From: Nannochloris sp. 'desiccata'
Lineage: Eukaryota; Chlorophyta; Trebouxiophyceae; Chlorellales; Chlorellaceae
Length of the DNA stretch: 64,000 nucleotides
NCBI GenBank assembly: GCA_019044685.2
Contig: JAGTXX020000005.1
Coordinates: forward strand, 434,001 to 498,000
Direction of reading: 5' to 3'
Under the pieces are notes generated by a model. It worked only from the letters and a program-made list of their open reading frames with translations, was not told the origin of the DNA and made no database searches. Of this stretch, positions 1 to 10,679 are shown in pieces. A program made the translations under genes and the position numbers. Numbering within the stretch: the first letter of the stretch is position 1; each line of letters begins with the position of its first letter.

Positions 1-52
1 TTCGGAGGTTCAGATCCCAAATTGTCATTTAACTGCATGAGGAGATACACCC

Positions 53-1152
53 ATGGTTACTCCATTGGCCCTCGGAGCCCCAGGGCTCACTCTCAAATCT
101 GTGCCCACGATATTAAATTATCAGAAAAAATGTACATTTGCTAAACGTTCATTTGTATACAGAGCCCAAGGCAAGTTGTTTCGTATAGCGCATGAAGAAT
201 TCCTAAGAATACACCGCTGACAATTAATGCGCTTGATGCAGGTGAAGAACCAATTGCGCTGTCCACCTCCCCTGTAATTCCGGCCGCTGATTCTGCCACC
301 AGCCATCGTTCCCAATTTACCCACACTCGTCGCCAGCTTCTTACCACCCTCCTATCCACACCGGCGTTACTTCAGTTCTTAAACCAGCCACCTGCAGCCC
401 TAGCATCGACTACTCTGAACAACAGTAATTCTCTTCGGCCACTCACCCCGCCTGAACGTGATGCCATCGAAACTGCCTTTTCAACCACCATGGCTAAGGC
501 CAAAGCCCCAGTAATGCTCCGCCTGGTCTTCCACGACGCTGGCACCTATCTTTCTGCTGCGGGGAATGGAGGTCTTAACGGATCTATTCGATTTGAACTA
601 GATCGACCAGAAAATTTTGGATTAAAACGAGGTTACAATGTGATTGAAGCCACCGTTTCAAAATTAAAAGGCACTGCTGCGGAGAAAACCGTCTCTAGAG
701 CCGATTTAATTGCTCTGGCAGGTGCACGGGCTGTTAGAATAACCGGAGGGCCTGTTATAGACGTCCCTGTAGGTCGAATTGATGCTTTGGAGGCAGATCC
801 AGAGCACAGACTGCCAGAAGAAAATTTTACCGCAGCTGAACAACTCGCTGCGTTTGCCGCCATGGGGTTATCTCCTCTAGATTTTATCGCTCTCAGCGGC
901 TCGCATACCTTGGGCAGCAAAGGCTACGGCGATCCATTAACGTTTGATAACACGTATTTCACTTTACTGTTAGAAAAACCTTGGGAAAATAAAAAAGATG
1001 AGATGGCGTCCATGATAGGCATTGCTTCTGATCATGTTTTACCTGATGATGTGGTGTGTAGACCGTTGATAGAGAAATATGCAAAGGATAAGGCATTGTT
1101 TTATAAAGACTTTGAGAGTTCATTTCTGAGATTGAGTACTTTAGGGAGCTAA
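53..1152 (+). CDS. APX6-like class I haem peroxidase, predicted thylakoid lumen
   Basis: Two exons, 53-170 and 242-1152, join in phase to give 342 residues. The intron is GC-AG: its donor reads AAG then GCAAGT and its acceptor is TTGATGCAG. The catalytic part resembles plant APX6: distal Arg133, Phe136 and His137 (Phe replaces the usual distal Trp), GGLNGSIRFELDRPEN, proximal His261 in LSGSHTLGSKG, and an SDHVL Asp that matches the proximal Asp of the family. The N-terminus is bipartite. It starts with a basic chloroplast-type segment (FAKRSFVYR), followed at residues 69-94 by a twin-arginine motif (TRRQLL), a hydrophobic stretch and a PAALA end, so Tat import into the thylakoid lumen is inferred. 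The family reduces hydrogen peroxide, but whether it uses ascorbate is unclear. The ATG at 490 is internal: conserved coding runs upstream of it. A TGTAA motif near 1209 may be the poly(A) signal. Confidence 0.85.
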
Positions 1153-1523
1153 AGAGGATGTTTGTGATTTTAGAAAAACCTTCCCGCTCACCAAGTCTGT
1201 CAGGAGGGTTGTAATCCTTTAAATATAGAGTTTGCCTACGAGATTATTTTTCATTAGCAATGGAGCTTAAATTTCCTTTGTTTTCGGTTTTAGAGCAACT
1301 TTACATAGAAATGGTCCTGTGGAAGAAAAAAGAAAGAAAGCATAAGCAGGTCTGTAATGAATGAACCTTGATATATTTATTGATGCTCTGTTAAGTCATT
1401 AATCGCTACTTCACCATTATTTGTCAACATACGTCGTCAATCAAACCCCAAAAGAATGGGGAGAAAGAAACTCTCCTCAAAAATCCGCTTTATTTTTAAT
1501 AATATATCATATTGATACTCTTC
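1153..1523. other. Shared 3' intergenic region of convergent peroxidases
   Basis: This stretch holds the 3' UTRs of the two convergent peroxidase genes. A TGTAA, the common chlorophyte polyadenylation signal, sits about 60 nt after the upstream stop. No ORF or RNA gene is evident. Confidence 0.5.
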
Positions 1524-2894
1524 TTACGCACTCGGCTTGGGAGAGGCAGCAGCAGCAGCAGCAGGAGCAGTAGGGAAGGGCACACCAAGCTCGATCAATT
1601 TCCCAAACGCAGCAGCGAAATCAGAGAAGAATTTCTCCTCATCTTTTGCATACAAATCCACAAACTTACGGAATTTGCGATCATCCCTGAGAGCGATATC
1701 CGTTGGGAGCATCATCAACTCCCCAGTTGGATCTTCATACTGGGGAGGTCCATTCCACTTCTTCTTTTTCCACTTATTTTGAGTTAACTCAGTGTAATAC
1801 ATGTTTGAAAAGGTGGTAGGAGCACGAGTCCAGGGATTAACCCATCCGGAACGATCAGCATGGCATCGGCCGAGGGCGTGGGCGCCACACAGGGCGACAA
1901 TTTCTTGATCATTGAAACCCATTCGGTAAAAAATATCCCGTACGTGGGCTGCGCCTTTATCTCCGTCCGGTAATCGACCGTCAGGGAGAGCCACGTGGTC
2001 GGTATCTTTATCGGAACGGCCAGGGCGCCAAGGGATTGAAGGACCGCCCATCTCCTCAATGGCGACGGCACCAGCAAGAGTCCAAAGATCTGAATAAGAG
2101 ATCCAAGGGTGCTTCGCCTTTACAGGTTCGAGGAGATCACGAGCGACGGCGAGACCAGCGTTTGCGCCCCAATTAGATTCGGGGTTGAACCGCATGGTGG
2201 CGCCGTTGGAGCCACCAGTACCTGTCGCCTTGTCATAGGTGCCCTGTCAGACAGATTCATTAAAATGAAAAGAAGGATCATTAGCTACGGAATCACGTAG
2301 TATTATCAAACGAAAAGTTTAAAATTAAAACGCAATATATAGGATACTTGACTATTTTAATTCTAATTATATAATCTAAACTACTTACAGAGGTATGCCA
2401 AGCGAGCCGGACGAGCACCGGTCCATACGAGCCGTCGTCATACTCAGGGTTGGATTCAAGGAGATCAGCAACAGCCTTGCGAACATTGTCATAATCAGCG
2501 TTGGTAGGGACCTTGCTGGTAGAAGGAGGCATGCCGAGGAAGCCATCCAGGAGCCCTTGTTCCTTGGCAAAGTACAGACCAGCGCCTGCACCAGCGAGGA
2601 CCAAAATTTTACCAAAGCCCTGCAGGGGAGGAAGATCACGGAAGGAAAAACCCAAGGTAAATGACATCGGATTCGTGGAGAGGGTATCTGAGAGATGTGT
2701 GTTCTTTTGCAGAAAGAATTGCGTCTTAGCAAATAAAGTCCCGACAAAATTCACGATCTTGCTGACGTAGGGCAAATTGAGCATAAACTTACTCCTCCAG
2801 ACTTGGCACCCTCGGCCTCGGATGCAAACCCACGTGTGAGCTGAGGAAGGACCTTCGCGGCCTGTTTGGCGCGAGAAGCAGCTACGCGCAACAT
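1524..2894 (-). CDS. CCP1: Mitochondrial cytochrome c peroxidase
   Basis: Three exons (2894-2793, 2619-2389, 2243-1524) join in phase 0 with GT-AG introns to give 350 residues. The enzyme reduces hydrogen peroxide with cytochrome c as donor in the mitochondrial intermembrane space. The distal site is [12 protein letters not shown] (Arg, Trp, His). The proximal His lies in [10 protein letters not shown], the radical-type Trp in [10 protein letters not shown], and the proximal Asp in MMLPTDIAL. The first exon encodes a classic basic presequence ([14 protein letters not shown]). Exon 2 opens with a hydrophobic segment ([13 protein letters not shown]), so the leader is bipartite as in yeast CCP. 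The protein ends in an Ala/Pro tail. The large ORF reading across the two introns is not the real N-terminus. It converges on the APX6-like gene. Confidence 0.9.
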
Positions 2895-3299
2895 CTTTAC
2901 ACAAAAAGTTGTTGAAGGATCCACCTAAAAATGGAGAAAGAAATGGATGGAGCTCTGCACTGCCAAACGTGAAGTATGTGAAATTTAAAGTATGCAAAGT
3001 ATGCCTGATGTGTGGAAAATTGAAGTGCCGAGCGGGAAAATTGGCTGCTTTCCAGAACTCCTCAAGGCTTAAACTTCCACGTCGTTCGCCAAAGCTGCAT
3101 AATATTTGCATTAATTTACGTATAAAAATTGCTCAAATCGATCTATACTGAATTCGGTCAGCTGATTGCACTAGTTCGTTGTTACGCCCCCCAAATTTAT
3201 TGATTATTTCCTGATCACCTCCGTTGAAACAAACTTAGAACGTCAATTCCAAAGGTCCGTAGCATATCAACTCTAAAGTAAAGCCTCGATACGGCCGAA

Positions 3300-4150
3300 A
3301 TGGGAAAAAACCAAACACACAAGGCTCTTTCACAGTCAAAGCACTCTGGTGGCGGCGGCGGTGGCGGTGACGCCGAGGGTCTTGCTCGTGGTGAAGGAGT
3401 CGATGCGTCATTCCACACAGCAGAATGGCATGCAGCCCGCTTAGCAGCTCTTCAAGTAGAACGTCCATCATGGGAAGACTGGAAACAGAAACAGAAAGAT
3501 GAAGAAAACAAGTACGACTTAATTCTAATTTTTAACAACAATCTGTGTCGCTGTATTTCATCTCTCTCGTCGTTCTTCTCCTGTCTGCAAGGCATCAATG
3601 ATATATTTCCAACATCTTTTTCTCTAATTTCAAATATTTGCAGAGAGCAAGCAGCCCTTGAAGAGCAAGAGAGACTCATGGCAGAATACAAACAAGGCCT
3701 TGAGGCTGATAGGGAAAAGCGGTTGGGCCATGTGAAGGAAAGAAAAAAAAGTAGTAAAGAGAAGAAGAGAAAGAGAAGTAGCCATAGTAGAAAAGAAAGC
3801 AAGAAAAGTAGTAAAGATAATAAGGTAGGTAGTGCTTAAGGGTTTAAAATTAATTACAACCAACCCACCCCCTTTTTTTCCAAGAGAATAACAAACAACC
3901 ACTAAACAAGAGTCTCCTCCCAACATGTCGTCCATGACTTTTGATCTTGCAGCACAAGAAAGATAAAAGGCGATCAAAATCAAAGAAGAAAAGAAGAAGA
4001 CATAGCAGCTCAAATTCAAGCAGTAGCAGCAGCAGTGACTCTAGCAGCAGCACTAGTAGCAGTGGAAGCGATTCAGAAGAAGACGCTGGTGGCGGTGGCA
4101 ATGGTGGGGGTCCTATGAAATTATCAGAATACCTGTTTGGCCAACCCTAA
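3300..4150 (+). CDS. Lys/Ser-rich, probably nuclear protein of unknown function
   Basis: Three exons (3300-3511, 3644-3824, 3953-4150) with GT-AG introns join in phase to give 196 residues. The N-terminus has a poly-Gly run, then a conserved-looking helical segment (WHAARLAALQVERPSWEDWK). The middle is a charged coiled-coil-like stretch (EEQERLMAEYKQGLEADREKR). The rest is Lys/Arg/Ser rich (KDKRRSKSKKKRRRHSS, then poly-Ser) and ends in PMKLSEYLFGQP. The composition resembles nuclear splicing-associated SR/K-rich proteins, but I recognise no named domain. The three exons share composition and phase, which supports a real gene over chance ORFs. It lies 405 bp from the start of the CCP gene, on the opposite strand. 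Confidence 0.7.
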
Positions 4151-4252
4151 ATAGATCTATAGTAATTATATTCTACTAATTACATGCATGAATAAATACA
4201 ATGTACCTATTCAGTTTCTCTCATGAACTCAAACCAAGTTAACAATCTCAAG

Positions 4253-5417
4253 TTAACTACCAAGAGCAGCAGATTTTCTACAAAATTTAACCACCTCGTC
4301 AATCATCGCCTTGGCGTCTTCACTCTGTCTATAATTATGATCCCCGTCAATAACAACTAAGCTTGCTCCAGACATTTCAGCAAAAATTTCACTTTCTTCC
4401 CACGGTATTGTACTATCTTGACGGCCGTGCAAGCATAGTAAATTCACTTGCTGTTCTTGTTTGGGTTCTCTAATTTTTAATATTTTGGCATACTCGGTCA
4501 TTGGGAGATTTGCTCTGCCTAGGAAATCTGATTCTGTCATCAGCCATTGAAAACCATCTGGTTCTGTACGGAGAATTCCTTTCTCTAGAGTATTCTTGGC
4601 AGCAGCAGATAATCGATCTAGAATATCCATGCCAAACTGCAGAGAGAAGTATAAAGACGGACATCTGGTGATCAGAAAACTTTTAAAAATAAAAATCCAT
4701 TGCAAAATTTAACAATCATAATAAACTCACTCTTTGTAGTACACCATCTCGTACACAAAATCTACCCGATAAATTAATCATATTGGGTATATCTCCCACT
4801 TCAGCTGCGTATTTTATAACATTGGTGCCTCCTTTTGAATGACCGAGCAACGCTAGTACAGTCAACCCTTTTTCTTTTCTTAGAAATTCCGCTGCTGCTG
4901 CCATATCTGCCACCTCTTCATCATGATTACCCATTTTGAAGTCACCTTTTAGTTCGCTTTGACCACGGTAGGCGCAGGGGTGATCAAACCGGAAAGAACT
5001 AAAACCAGCTGCTGCGAGGCCTGCCGCCAACGCAGGAAATTGGCAAAAGGTATAATTGGCCATGTAGCCATGGCAAAGAATAACTACATTTTGTGATCCT
5101 GTGTCTACAAAGATACCGACAAGGCGTTCCCCTTTGGGATTTGTAAACGTGAGCTTATCTTCACGAGTGCCAGTGGGGAGAATGGTCGATGGGCGGGAGG
5201 ATGAAGAGGAAGCCATTGGTGGTCTCAGGAGGGTTGCTCTTAAGAGATGATGTGATTTGTGGTGATAACAAAAAATAGGCGATACTGAAGAGCAGTGTTT
5301 GAGTAGCGAGGAGCTTTGATTAAGATGTGAATTTGAGCAATTGCGTTTCAGATCAGAAGTTTTATAAATGAGTAATGAGCTTGATAGGCTTCCAGATGTG
5401 ACCTGGCACGCCTGCAT
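4253..5417 (-). CDS. Alpha/beta-hydrolase fold serine hydrolase
   Basis: Two exons (5417-4731, 4636-4253) give 356 residues. The intron has a GTGAGT donor and CTGCAG acceptor and is phase 0. The fold markers are an oxyanion region VILCHGYMANYT, nucleophile elbow LLGHSKGG (Ser), acid LHGRQDSTIP (Asp) and catalytic His in IDGDHNYR. The family (plant and bacterial serine aminopeptidase-S33/esterase-like proteins) hydrolyses esters or thioesters; the substrate is unknown. The first 65 residues are Ser/His/basic rich and would suit an organelle transit peptide. A second in-frame Met (MASSSSSRPS) is the alternative start if that leader is untranslated. It is head-to-head with the patatin-like gene. 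Confidence 0.85.
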
Positions 5418-5605
5418 TGAGTCCTCAGGATTATAGGAATGATGTAAATGCTTCTTTCAAGTCCAGATGGCAAATTTGAATTGAGATACATCTGCATAGC
5501 ACTTGCCCAGAAGTCCCCAACTCAAAGCTCTCTCCTCCAATGCAATTATAATCCCATTGCAGACCTGATGCAGCCCTTTGCATATTTACAGCAGACAAAT
5601 TCCCC
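5418..5605. promoter_or_regulatory. Compact bidirectional promoter region
   Basis: Only 188 bp separate the start codons of two divergent genes, the alpha/beta hydrolase (-) and the patatin-like lipase (+), so both promoters must lie here or overlap the 5' ends. I see no clear TATA box. Assignment as a shared promoter is by position only. Confidence 0.5.
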
Positions 5606-6720
5606 ATGTCCGCATTTCTGACAACAAATAGCGTCGCCATGAACAGTGTCCCTCTCACCACTGCTCCCGCTGCCGGCACCACTACCACCCAGCAACCTGT
5701 CTTCAATATAGGCGGAGGGGGTGTTCTCTTCTGGTGGATGGCTGGAGCTATCAAAGAACTCTGTCACAAGGGACCAAACAGCTTGACTGAGCATTATTCT
5801 TTACGTGGAGCAAGTGCTGGAGCTCTGGCTGCTGTTTTGGGCGCCTGTCAAATCGATACCGAGGACGCTCTCGACCTTGCACACAAGCTTGCGTTAGAAA
5901 ACGGCGTCTTTGAACGACCCTTAGGCCTTGTAGGTGTTTGGGGTGGTATGTTACGTACATGGCTGCACCACTTGTTACCAGAAGATGCTGCAGAGAGGTG
6001 CTCAGGGAAAGTTCAAGTTGTGGTCACTGCTGTTCCCAGATTGAAAAGAGAGATAATTTCAAATTTTAAAAATAAAAATGAAGTTATTGAAGCTTGCTTA
6101 GGGTCCGCACACGTCCCTTTTCTAATGGATGGTAAATTTGCAGCAAGAATCAAGGGGCAGAGAGTGGTCGATGGTGCCTTATTGGATGCTTTTCAACAGG
6201 CAAGAGATGTAGTGACCGGGAGCATCCTCTTTCCCAGTTGGGTGAAATTGAGGTGGGGGCCTTTTGCACTACTGAATCATAACTCTGATAATAGAAGCGC
6301 TAGTGTTAAAACTGAGAAAGTAGGTTTTAGTGGAGATATGGTGCATTTGAGTTATCATCAGGATGAAGAGCTAAGGAAGAAAGGGTAAGAGAAGAAAGTG
6401 AAATATTATATTATTATTTGAAACTTTCGCACTGGCTGACAAACCTATACAAGTTGCATAAAATGAGATCTAGGCATAACAATAGGCCTATAGTCATATT
6501 GCAACGGAGCATATTTTTCGACTATAATCTATAATTACTTTCTATAAACATAGTAAAACCTATTATCTACATTTTTCTTCCGTTTTTTCTGAGCAGGTTG
6601 GGATTTTTCAGGGTGCGTTGTGTAGAAGATATCCGTGAAATGATGGATATGGGGAGTGCATACGGTAAGAAATTGAGGCACCAGCTTGCTCTGCCTTTAG
6701 AAGAAGGGTCAATGGACTAA
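5606..6720 (+). CDS. Patatin-like phospholipase/acyl hydrolase
   Basis: Two exons (5606-6384, 6597-6720), GT-AG intron, phase 2, give 300 residues. The patatin fold shows as a glycine-rich oxyanion loop (NIGGGGVLFWWMAGAIKEL), the nucleophile Ser in GASAGALAAVLG, and the Asp of the Ser-Asp dyad in VVDGALLDAF. Family members cleave acyl chains from phospholipids or neutral glycerolipids. The protein is close to the PNPLA-domain minimal size and lacks the extra plant patatin regions. The short second exon encodes the C-terminus FFRVRCVEDIREMMDMG, and without it the ORF would stop inside the intron. The N-terminus (about 30 residues, Thr/Ala/Pro rich) could be an organelle leader. Confidence 0.85.
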
Positions 6721-7003
6721 GGAGCCGCTCGCAAGTGGGGGGGGGAATGCTTTGTTGTTATTCTGCTTTTACAATGGAAGGTTTTAAATCAATTAAAAGC
6801 AAGGGTGTGAAACGTAGGAACATATGTCAATCGTGAAATATATAAATCAATCAATCAATTAAAATGTATAATTATTTAGCTTTTCTGTGTCTAGCAACCC
6901 ATACCAACCTCGCAGAGATGCGCAGTTGCTTCGTCTCCTTTTTAGATTTGTAAGAATTAAATAAAGTACCTCTCTTTTACTAATCTAAAGCTACTAAAGT
7001 TCT

Positions 7004-8880
7004 CTAAGCAGTCTTCTTCTGGGGCAAGAGATCATCTCTCCCTAAAGATCCAAACGTGCTAAACAACAACAAGGCCAAAATCGACAATCCACACGCTGTT
7101 GCACCGCCATAAAAGCAGCCTACATTACCCAGCCCTTGCGTGGCAGTACGATCAGCCAAGAAACCAGCTAAAGAATTTGAATATGCCAAAATAACACCGA
7201 GTAACATATCAGTAAAAGACCAGGCGGTTCCTGCTACTTTGCCCAGTCCAGGAATCGTTTTTGAAGGGATATAGGAAGAAAGCATGCCGATAGTAACTCC
7301 ATGTGTCATCGCCATGTGAATACCGATTAAGAAAGCACCTAATGCCATTCCTTGGAAGGAAGGAATGTAAATAAATGAGGCATTAGCGCCGATTAAGACT
7401 GCGATACCGAGTGCGATGATGGTATTTCTTGATTTCACACTTGCGCGCGCTTTAAGGCCCATGGGTGTAGCCAAGATAGCCTGAGTGATCATCATAATAG
7501 AGACCAGAATAGGTAAAGAGGCTTTATCCATGACTGTTTTAGCGCGTAAAGTGACAAAAGAGCCATCGAAACGAGCGAAATACAGGATGGCCACCACGGC
7601 GAGAGCTTGCCAATAGGCGGGTTGGAAGGCGGAAAGTAGAGCTTTAGCCTTTCCAAAGAGAGTAAGCTGAACGTTATCAGGGACTTCTCCAGCAGCAGCT
7701 GCAGCAGCGGCATCGGAAGCGTCTCTTTTAGCCTTCGCTGCAGCGTCGGCTGCTCCTTTAGCTCCTCCAAAGGCAAAGAGCACAAGCACCAACGCCATGG
7801 TGGCCGGAACCGCTGCCAAGGCAAAAGTTAAGACGTAGTTCTTTCCTGAGAGTTGATAGGCAGCTGCAGCGGCACCAGCGCCTACCAGTGCACCAAATGT
7901 TGCCATAGATTGACGTAAAGAAAACGCAGCAGACGCAGACTCTCCGGATTGCGCAGCAAGATCTCCAATCAATGCCTTGCTTGGCGCTTCGCGAATTCCC
8001 TTTGACATTCTATCAAAGATCTTTCCGAAGGTGATCCAATACAAGCATGCAGCAGCTCCAAAGGTAGCATAGACCCATCCTGAAGCGGCAAACATAGGTT
8101 TATTGATAGTGGTCAGTAGAGTGCCAAAGATGACCATCTTGGCAGGAGAGAGTAAATCAGCGGCAATGCCACTGACACTGCCTGATGCTTTGCTTAAGAA
8201 TTGGGCGATAGCTTGGAGGTTACCGATCTGCAGAATAGGAGAGACAAACCAGAAGGTCAGCTTAGAAACAAGTTAATAGGTGATATAAAAAGTAGAGAAT
8301 GAGTTTATTGAGAAGACGTCGAGAAGGGTTTTCATGTGTTGTGATAAGCAGTAAAAACAGTTTTTCTAGATTTGTATTCGTCACGAAAACTCGTACCTTG
8401 CTGTTACTCAAATGAAGGACGTCACTAAGGTATACAGGGAGATAGGTATCGTGGATCAGAGTAGCAACGGAACACAACATTTGTGCTGCAAATGGAGGGA
8501 TGGTTGACCGAATATAGGTTGTGGTAAAAGCAAAAATAACAATTTAGGAGGCATTCTAAAAATAGATCACGCTTGTTTCAACAGTTTTAGAATGTGAAAG
8601 TATTCTCACCAGCAGCCAAAGACAACATTTTACTGTTGGCTTGGGGATCGCTGAATGGTGTAACCAACTGCTTCAAACCAGACAAAGCCCCGCTGGAAGC
8701 AGCGGCATTAACACCTTTGCCAGCTGATCCACTTGGTCTGGCAACAGATCGCACCAGAAGGGCCTTCCTGGTGCGAGGAAGGGATGAGACATGAGCAGGC
8801 GACAGCCGAGATCTGGAGACTGGTGCGTGGATCAGGCCCACTTTTACACCAGTAGGATGTGCAGCAACAGTTACTGGCAT
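7004..8880 (-). CDS. Bacterial-type MFS transporter, probably chloroplast envelope
   Basis: Three exons (8880-8610, 8485-8397, 8227-7004) join in phase to give 527 residues. The first 80 or so residues are Ser/Arg/Ala-rich with few acids, as in a chloroplast transit peptide. Then come about 10-12 hydrophobic segments. A loop FDRMSKGIREAPSKALIGDL matches the DRxGKGIRxAPRDAL signature of a bacterial major facilitator branch, in the loop after transmembrane segments 4-5. A central cytosolic linker is Ala/Lys rich (AAAKAKRDASDAAAAAAAG). The Lys-rich C-terminal end (LLPQKKTA) follows the last membrane segment. The substrate cannot be told from sequence. The bacterial-like signature is compatible with cyanobacterial ancestry, which is inference. 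Confidence 0.8.
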
Positions 8881-9874
8881 CTTTCAAAAGCTCAAGGACC
8901 GGCGGTTTAATGTGTTTAAGTGATGCAGCTGATTACTAAAAAGATTGCACACTATCAATGAGGGAAATATTCTTGCTAAAGTGCTGTGGATAGCAAGCTG
9001 GGGATCTTGGCGCTCTGTGAATTATTTAAAAGGAAAAATTTACAGAAGCTGATCGGTTCTTGTAACGATGGGAAAGTGGGTCATCATTTTATTAATTTTA
9101 GCAATGCCAGCTCGGCAAGGAAAACTTCAACTGCCAACCCAAATGAGAGGCAGACATAGAGCAAAAAGCTAGAGTAAAATAACGTCTACAGATCAAGATC
9201 GACATACTTCTAAGAGCACTGCGACCCTTGATTCACCGGCCACTGGTCGAATTTGTGTCCCACAGCCATTAAACTTGCCATTTTGCTAATTAGCTATAAC
9301 AAAGAACAAAAAATCGCTTTTACCACACCTGAGATGGCGATGTGGAAGCTCTATAACAAGAACATCGCAGATAACGCTGTAGATGGCTTGCTTTTACTAA
9401 ATAACTCGATATAAATTTAGTTTGCTGAAGCTGGCGGGAATCCGGAAGAGCTCAGCTTTACGCTGGGTCTGGCTGGGTGCTGATTTTAAGCTCTTCTGGG
9501 TCTTCTGGTTGCAGCAAGCTTGCTGTGGACTATTTGTATCAGGTAACTTTATTTTGACTAGCTACGGTCATTATAATAGCGGAAATAGTTGAGCCTGGTA
9601 ATGCAGGGGGCCCTCTTCTCTCCAACAGGCCAGGAGGGAAGAATCCGCCAGTCTTTGAAAGCGCGTCGAAAGAATTCACCAGTTCACTTCTAAACCTCGG
9701 GTGATTATGTATATACCTTCAACCAACGGCCCAAGCGTTCCTAACAGAAGCAGCAAGGACTAAACATCCTGCCAGTTGAGTTTTGCAATTGAAGCCTGCA
9801 GGAATTATCTAAGACGAATTTACTTCCATCTAACTTCGCAAAAATTTACTGCAGATCCATCACACCTGAGAGAT
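8881..9874. other. Divergent intergenic region, no gene seen
   Basis: About 1 kb lies between the divergent MFS and PAN-like genes. I see no ORF with gene-like composition, no repeat and no RNA fold I can name. A TATATA near 9707 lies about 160 bp upstream of the PAN-like start and could serve as its TATA element. Confidence 0.4.
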
Positions 9875-10346
9875 ATGTTTAAGATACAGTCTCAGTTGAC
9901 CTTGAGAGCATGCCTGCTGCTCACGCTCTTTATCGTCAGCCTCAACATCGCCCGTGCTGGCTGTGCCGGCTCCATCAAGAACTCCCAGGTGCAAGGGACA
10001 GCCTATAAGCAGTACTAGTAAGTTGTAATGAGAACTGTTTGTCCTCACCACATCAGCTCAAACAGAGTTGAATGCACTACATCGCTGCTCTCTCCACCAG
10101 TGCACCATTCTCACAATCTCTCTCTCTATATGCTCCCCTTGCAGCCGCGGTTCTTCTCAAACCCGCTCTTGGCAGTCATGCCGCTCCGCATGCAATAAGA
10201 ATGCGTACTGTTGGCGTTGGCAGTATGTCTCTGCTCGTCAGAATACTGTTTGCTCTTTCTTTGACGACACTGCTACAATCAAAAGGAACGTCTGCAGCAC
10301 AACTCAATATTGCCAGGCATCCTGGACATCTGGGTACTGCAACTAA
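9875..10346 (+). CDS. Small secreted Cys-rich protein with PAN/apple-like segment
   Basis: Two exons (9875-10017, 10145-10346) join in phase 2 (GTAAGTTG donor, CCCTTGCAG acceptor) into 114 residues. Residues 1-33 form a signal peptide with a Leu/Ile core ending IARAG. The mature part has about nine Cys, including SWQSCRSACNKNAYCWRW and NTVCSFFDD, a spacing and Trp pattern that resembles PAN/apple-like domains in algal extracellular proteins. Such domains bind protein or carbohydrate. The competing 131-residue ORF in another frame starts inside the intron and lacks a signal peptide, so I reject it. Each Cys cluster falls in exon 2, while exon 1 carries only the signal peptide and first Cys. 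Confidence 0.7.
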
Positions 10347-10679
10347 ACGACGTCCAGATGAAATTAAAATATGTTTGGCGGATGACACGGTTCTGAGTGA
10401 TGTTAACCACTGTAGGAGATTCCAAAACGCTGTAACTATTATTATTATTATGACATCAAGAGGTTAATTTTAGTTTTTAACCCTTTCCTTTACGAAAATC
10501 AGCGAATTTCCCATTTTTAGGGAGGCTTTATCTAGCCATCAGGCTATGTTCTAGCTAAGGAACAGTCGCGATCGGGCAGGTGTTTGATCAGTTCATCAAC
10601 ATGATCGGGTAGGGATGAACGCCCAGGCAATGCATACACCCAGCCAGTCGCGATTCAAATAATCTCAAGACCTGTAGTC
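10347..10679. other. Intergenic, AT-rich
   Basis: The region includes the 3' end of the PAN-like gene, with a short ATT repeat at 10438-10450. No coding or RNA feature was seen. Confidence 0.35.

Noticed and set aside
1..36. B-box-like GGTTCAGATCC at the left edge as a tRNA end
   Set aside because: No acceptor pairing, no terminator and one B-box mismatch; the rest of any tRNA would be outside the window.
2293..3111. 272-codon minus-strand ORF as the N-terminus of CCP
   Set aside because: It reads through introns. The spliced exon 1 (2894-2793) gives a proper mitochondrial presequence and joins in phase.
10072..10467. 131-codon plus-strand ORF over the PAN-like gene
   Set aside because: It starts inside the intron and runs in another frame of exon 2. 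The spliced frame has a signal peptide and patterned Cys; this one has neither.
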